Below are positions 5,446-5,905 of a stretch of DNA of 5,905 bases, in pieces. Positions within the stretch are counted from its first letter, which is position 1, and each line of letters begins with the position of its first letter. A program made the position numbers and the translations under genes. The notes below the pieces were generated by a model. It was not told the origin of the DNA. It searched no databases and saw only the letters and a program-made list of their open reading frames with translations. Origin of the DNA: Candidatus Gastranaerophilales bacterium (GTDB lineage: Bacteria; Cyanobacteriota; Vampirovibrionia; Gastranaerophilales; CAJFVJ01); the NCBI GenBank assembly GCA_028694275.1, contig JAQUTS010000109.1, positions 1-5,905 of the forward strand, in the 5' to 3' direction.

Positions 5446-5905
5446 CTGTAGCTCCTTGTTTGCGTTTGAGATTTTTTAAATAGATAACAGCTTCTGCCAT
5501 TTTGCGCTCCATCGGGTTGATAGCATTGATATTTGGATCTTTGCCAGTTGTTTTTTTGAATTCCACAGCCTTTGGGTAATAATATTTTACTTCTTCCTCA
5601 GTAATAGTTATTCTTGTTGATTCAATAGCATCTTTAATGCTTTTAAATACACCTTTTGTTACTGATTTAGAGATAATTTCGAACGCTTTTTGAAAAGGAT
5701 TTATAGTGTCAATCAAATCAATGCTTAAATCATCAATATTTATAAACCTTCCTGCATCACGAATAAATTGTTTTCCACCAGTTTCTTTTATTTCTATGTC
5801 ACTATTTTTTAGCACACTATCGGCTACATCTTGCTGACGAACCTGTTCAGTTTCATCCGCAGAAAGGTCAGGATAGGTCATTTGAATAATTTTAGGGATT
5901 AAAAC
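5435..5905 (-). CDS. C-terminal part of a probable large DEAD/DEAH-type helicase
   Basis: The frame is open from the right edge (VLIPKIIQMTYPDLSADE) to a TAA at 5437-5435, about 156 residues. An internal ATG at 5881 would give a free-standing 148-residue protein. The frame stays open upstream of it without a ribosome binding site, so this is more likely the end of a longer gene. I infer a superfamily 2 helicase because proteins with this three-part GIY-YIG partner are commonly encoded right after a large helicase ending in such a tail, with PKIIQ and YPDLS elements. That is recall, not proof: none of the Walker A, Walker B or other motor motifs is inside the window. The end carries a helical segment, VEFKKTTGKDPNINAINP then E-R-K-M-A-E, that mirrors a segment in the nuclease N-terminus. 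It overlaps the nuclease gene by 11 bases, forming an operon on the minus strand; its promoter must be beyond the window. Confidence 0.6.
   Translation of the reverse strand, partial: VLIPKIIQMTYPDLSADETEQVRQQDVADSVLKNSDIEIKETGGKQFIRDAGRFINIDDLSIDLIDTINPFQKAFEIISKSVTKGVFKSIKDAIESTRITITEEEVKYYYPKAVEFKKTTGKDPNINAINPMERKMAEAVIYLKNLKRKQGATVGQ

Noticed and set aside
5435..5881. A complete free-standing 148-residue protein starting at the ATG at 5881.
   Set aside because: The frame remains open upstream to the window edge and no ribosome binding site precedes this ATG, so a C-terminal fragment of a longer gene is more likely.

Overview
The window reads as part of a Mu-like (transposable, Saltoviridae-type) phage or prophage from an AT-rich bacterium. 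Strong AGGAGG-type ribosome binding sites, ATG/TTG starts and use of TAA, TAG and TGA as stops fit the standard bacterial code. The host cannot be named from the sequence. A low-GC gut bacterium (for example a Firmicute or a Gastranaerophilales-type cyanobacterial relative) would fit, but that is a guess.

Bases 1-3484 are a tightly packed plus-strand head-morphogenesis operon. The order is: the C-terminal end of a Mu gp29-like (DUF935) portal protein; a C5-cytosine DNA methyltransferase; a Mu F-like (gp30) minor head protein; a Dam-type (D12 class) N6-adenine DNA methyltransferase; and a Mu gpG-like virion morphogenesis protein. The backbone order portal - F - G is that of phage Mu. A DNA methyltransferase gene sits in each of the two junctions, joined by overlaps of 8, 8 and 29 bases or a gap of 14 bases. 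Both enzymes should therefore be made late with the capsid proteins and could modify progeny DNA before packaging, a role like that of Mom in Mu.

Bases 3485-4278 look like a cargo and recombination zone. A short AT-rich gap holds an inverted repeat around a perfect TATAAT box. A small unrecognised basic protein with a GRP (AT-hook-like) motif follows. After it lies a broken 3' fragment of a second, clearly diverged gpG gene, ending in an orphan ribosome-binding-site-like sequence where the next Mu-like gene (protease/scaffold) would be expected.

Bases 4279-5905 are on the minus strand. They hold the C-terminal part of a probable large DEAD/DEAH-type helicase that runs off the window, overlapping by 11 bases a complete 388-residue GIY-YIG (T5orf172-type) nuclease. 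The opposite orientation, the lower GC by eye and the location beside a recombination scar suggest an inserted helicase-nuclease cargo, plausibly an anti-phage or superinfection defence pair. The helicase call is the least certain because its motor domains lie outside the window. No RNA genes, CRISPR arrays, transposase or attachment sites were seen.
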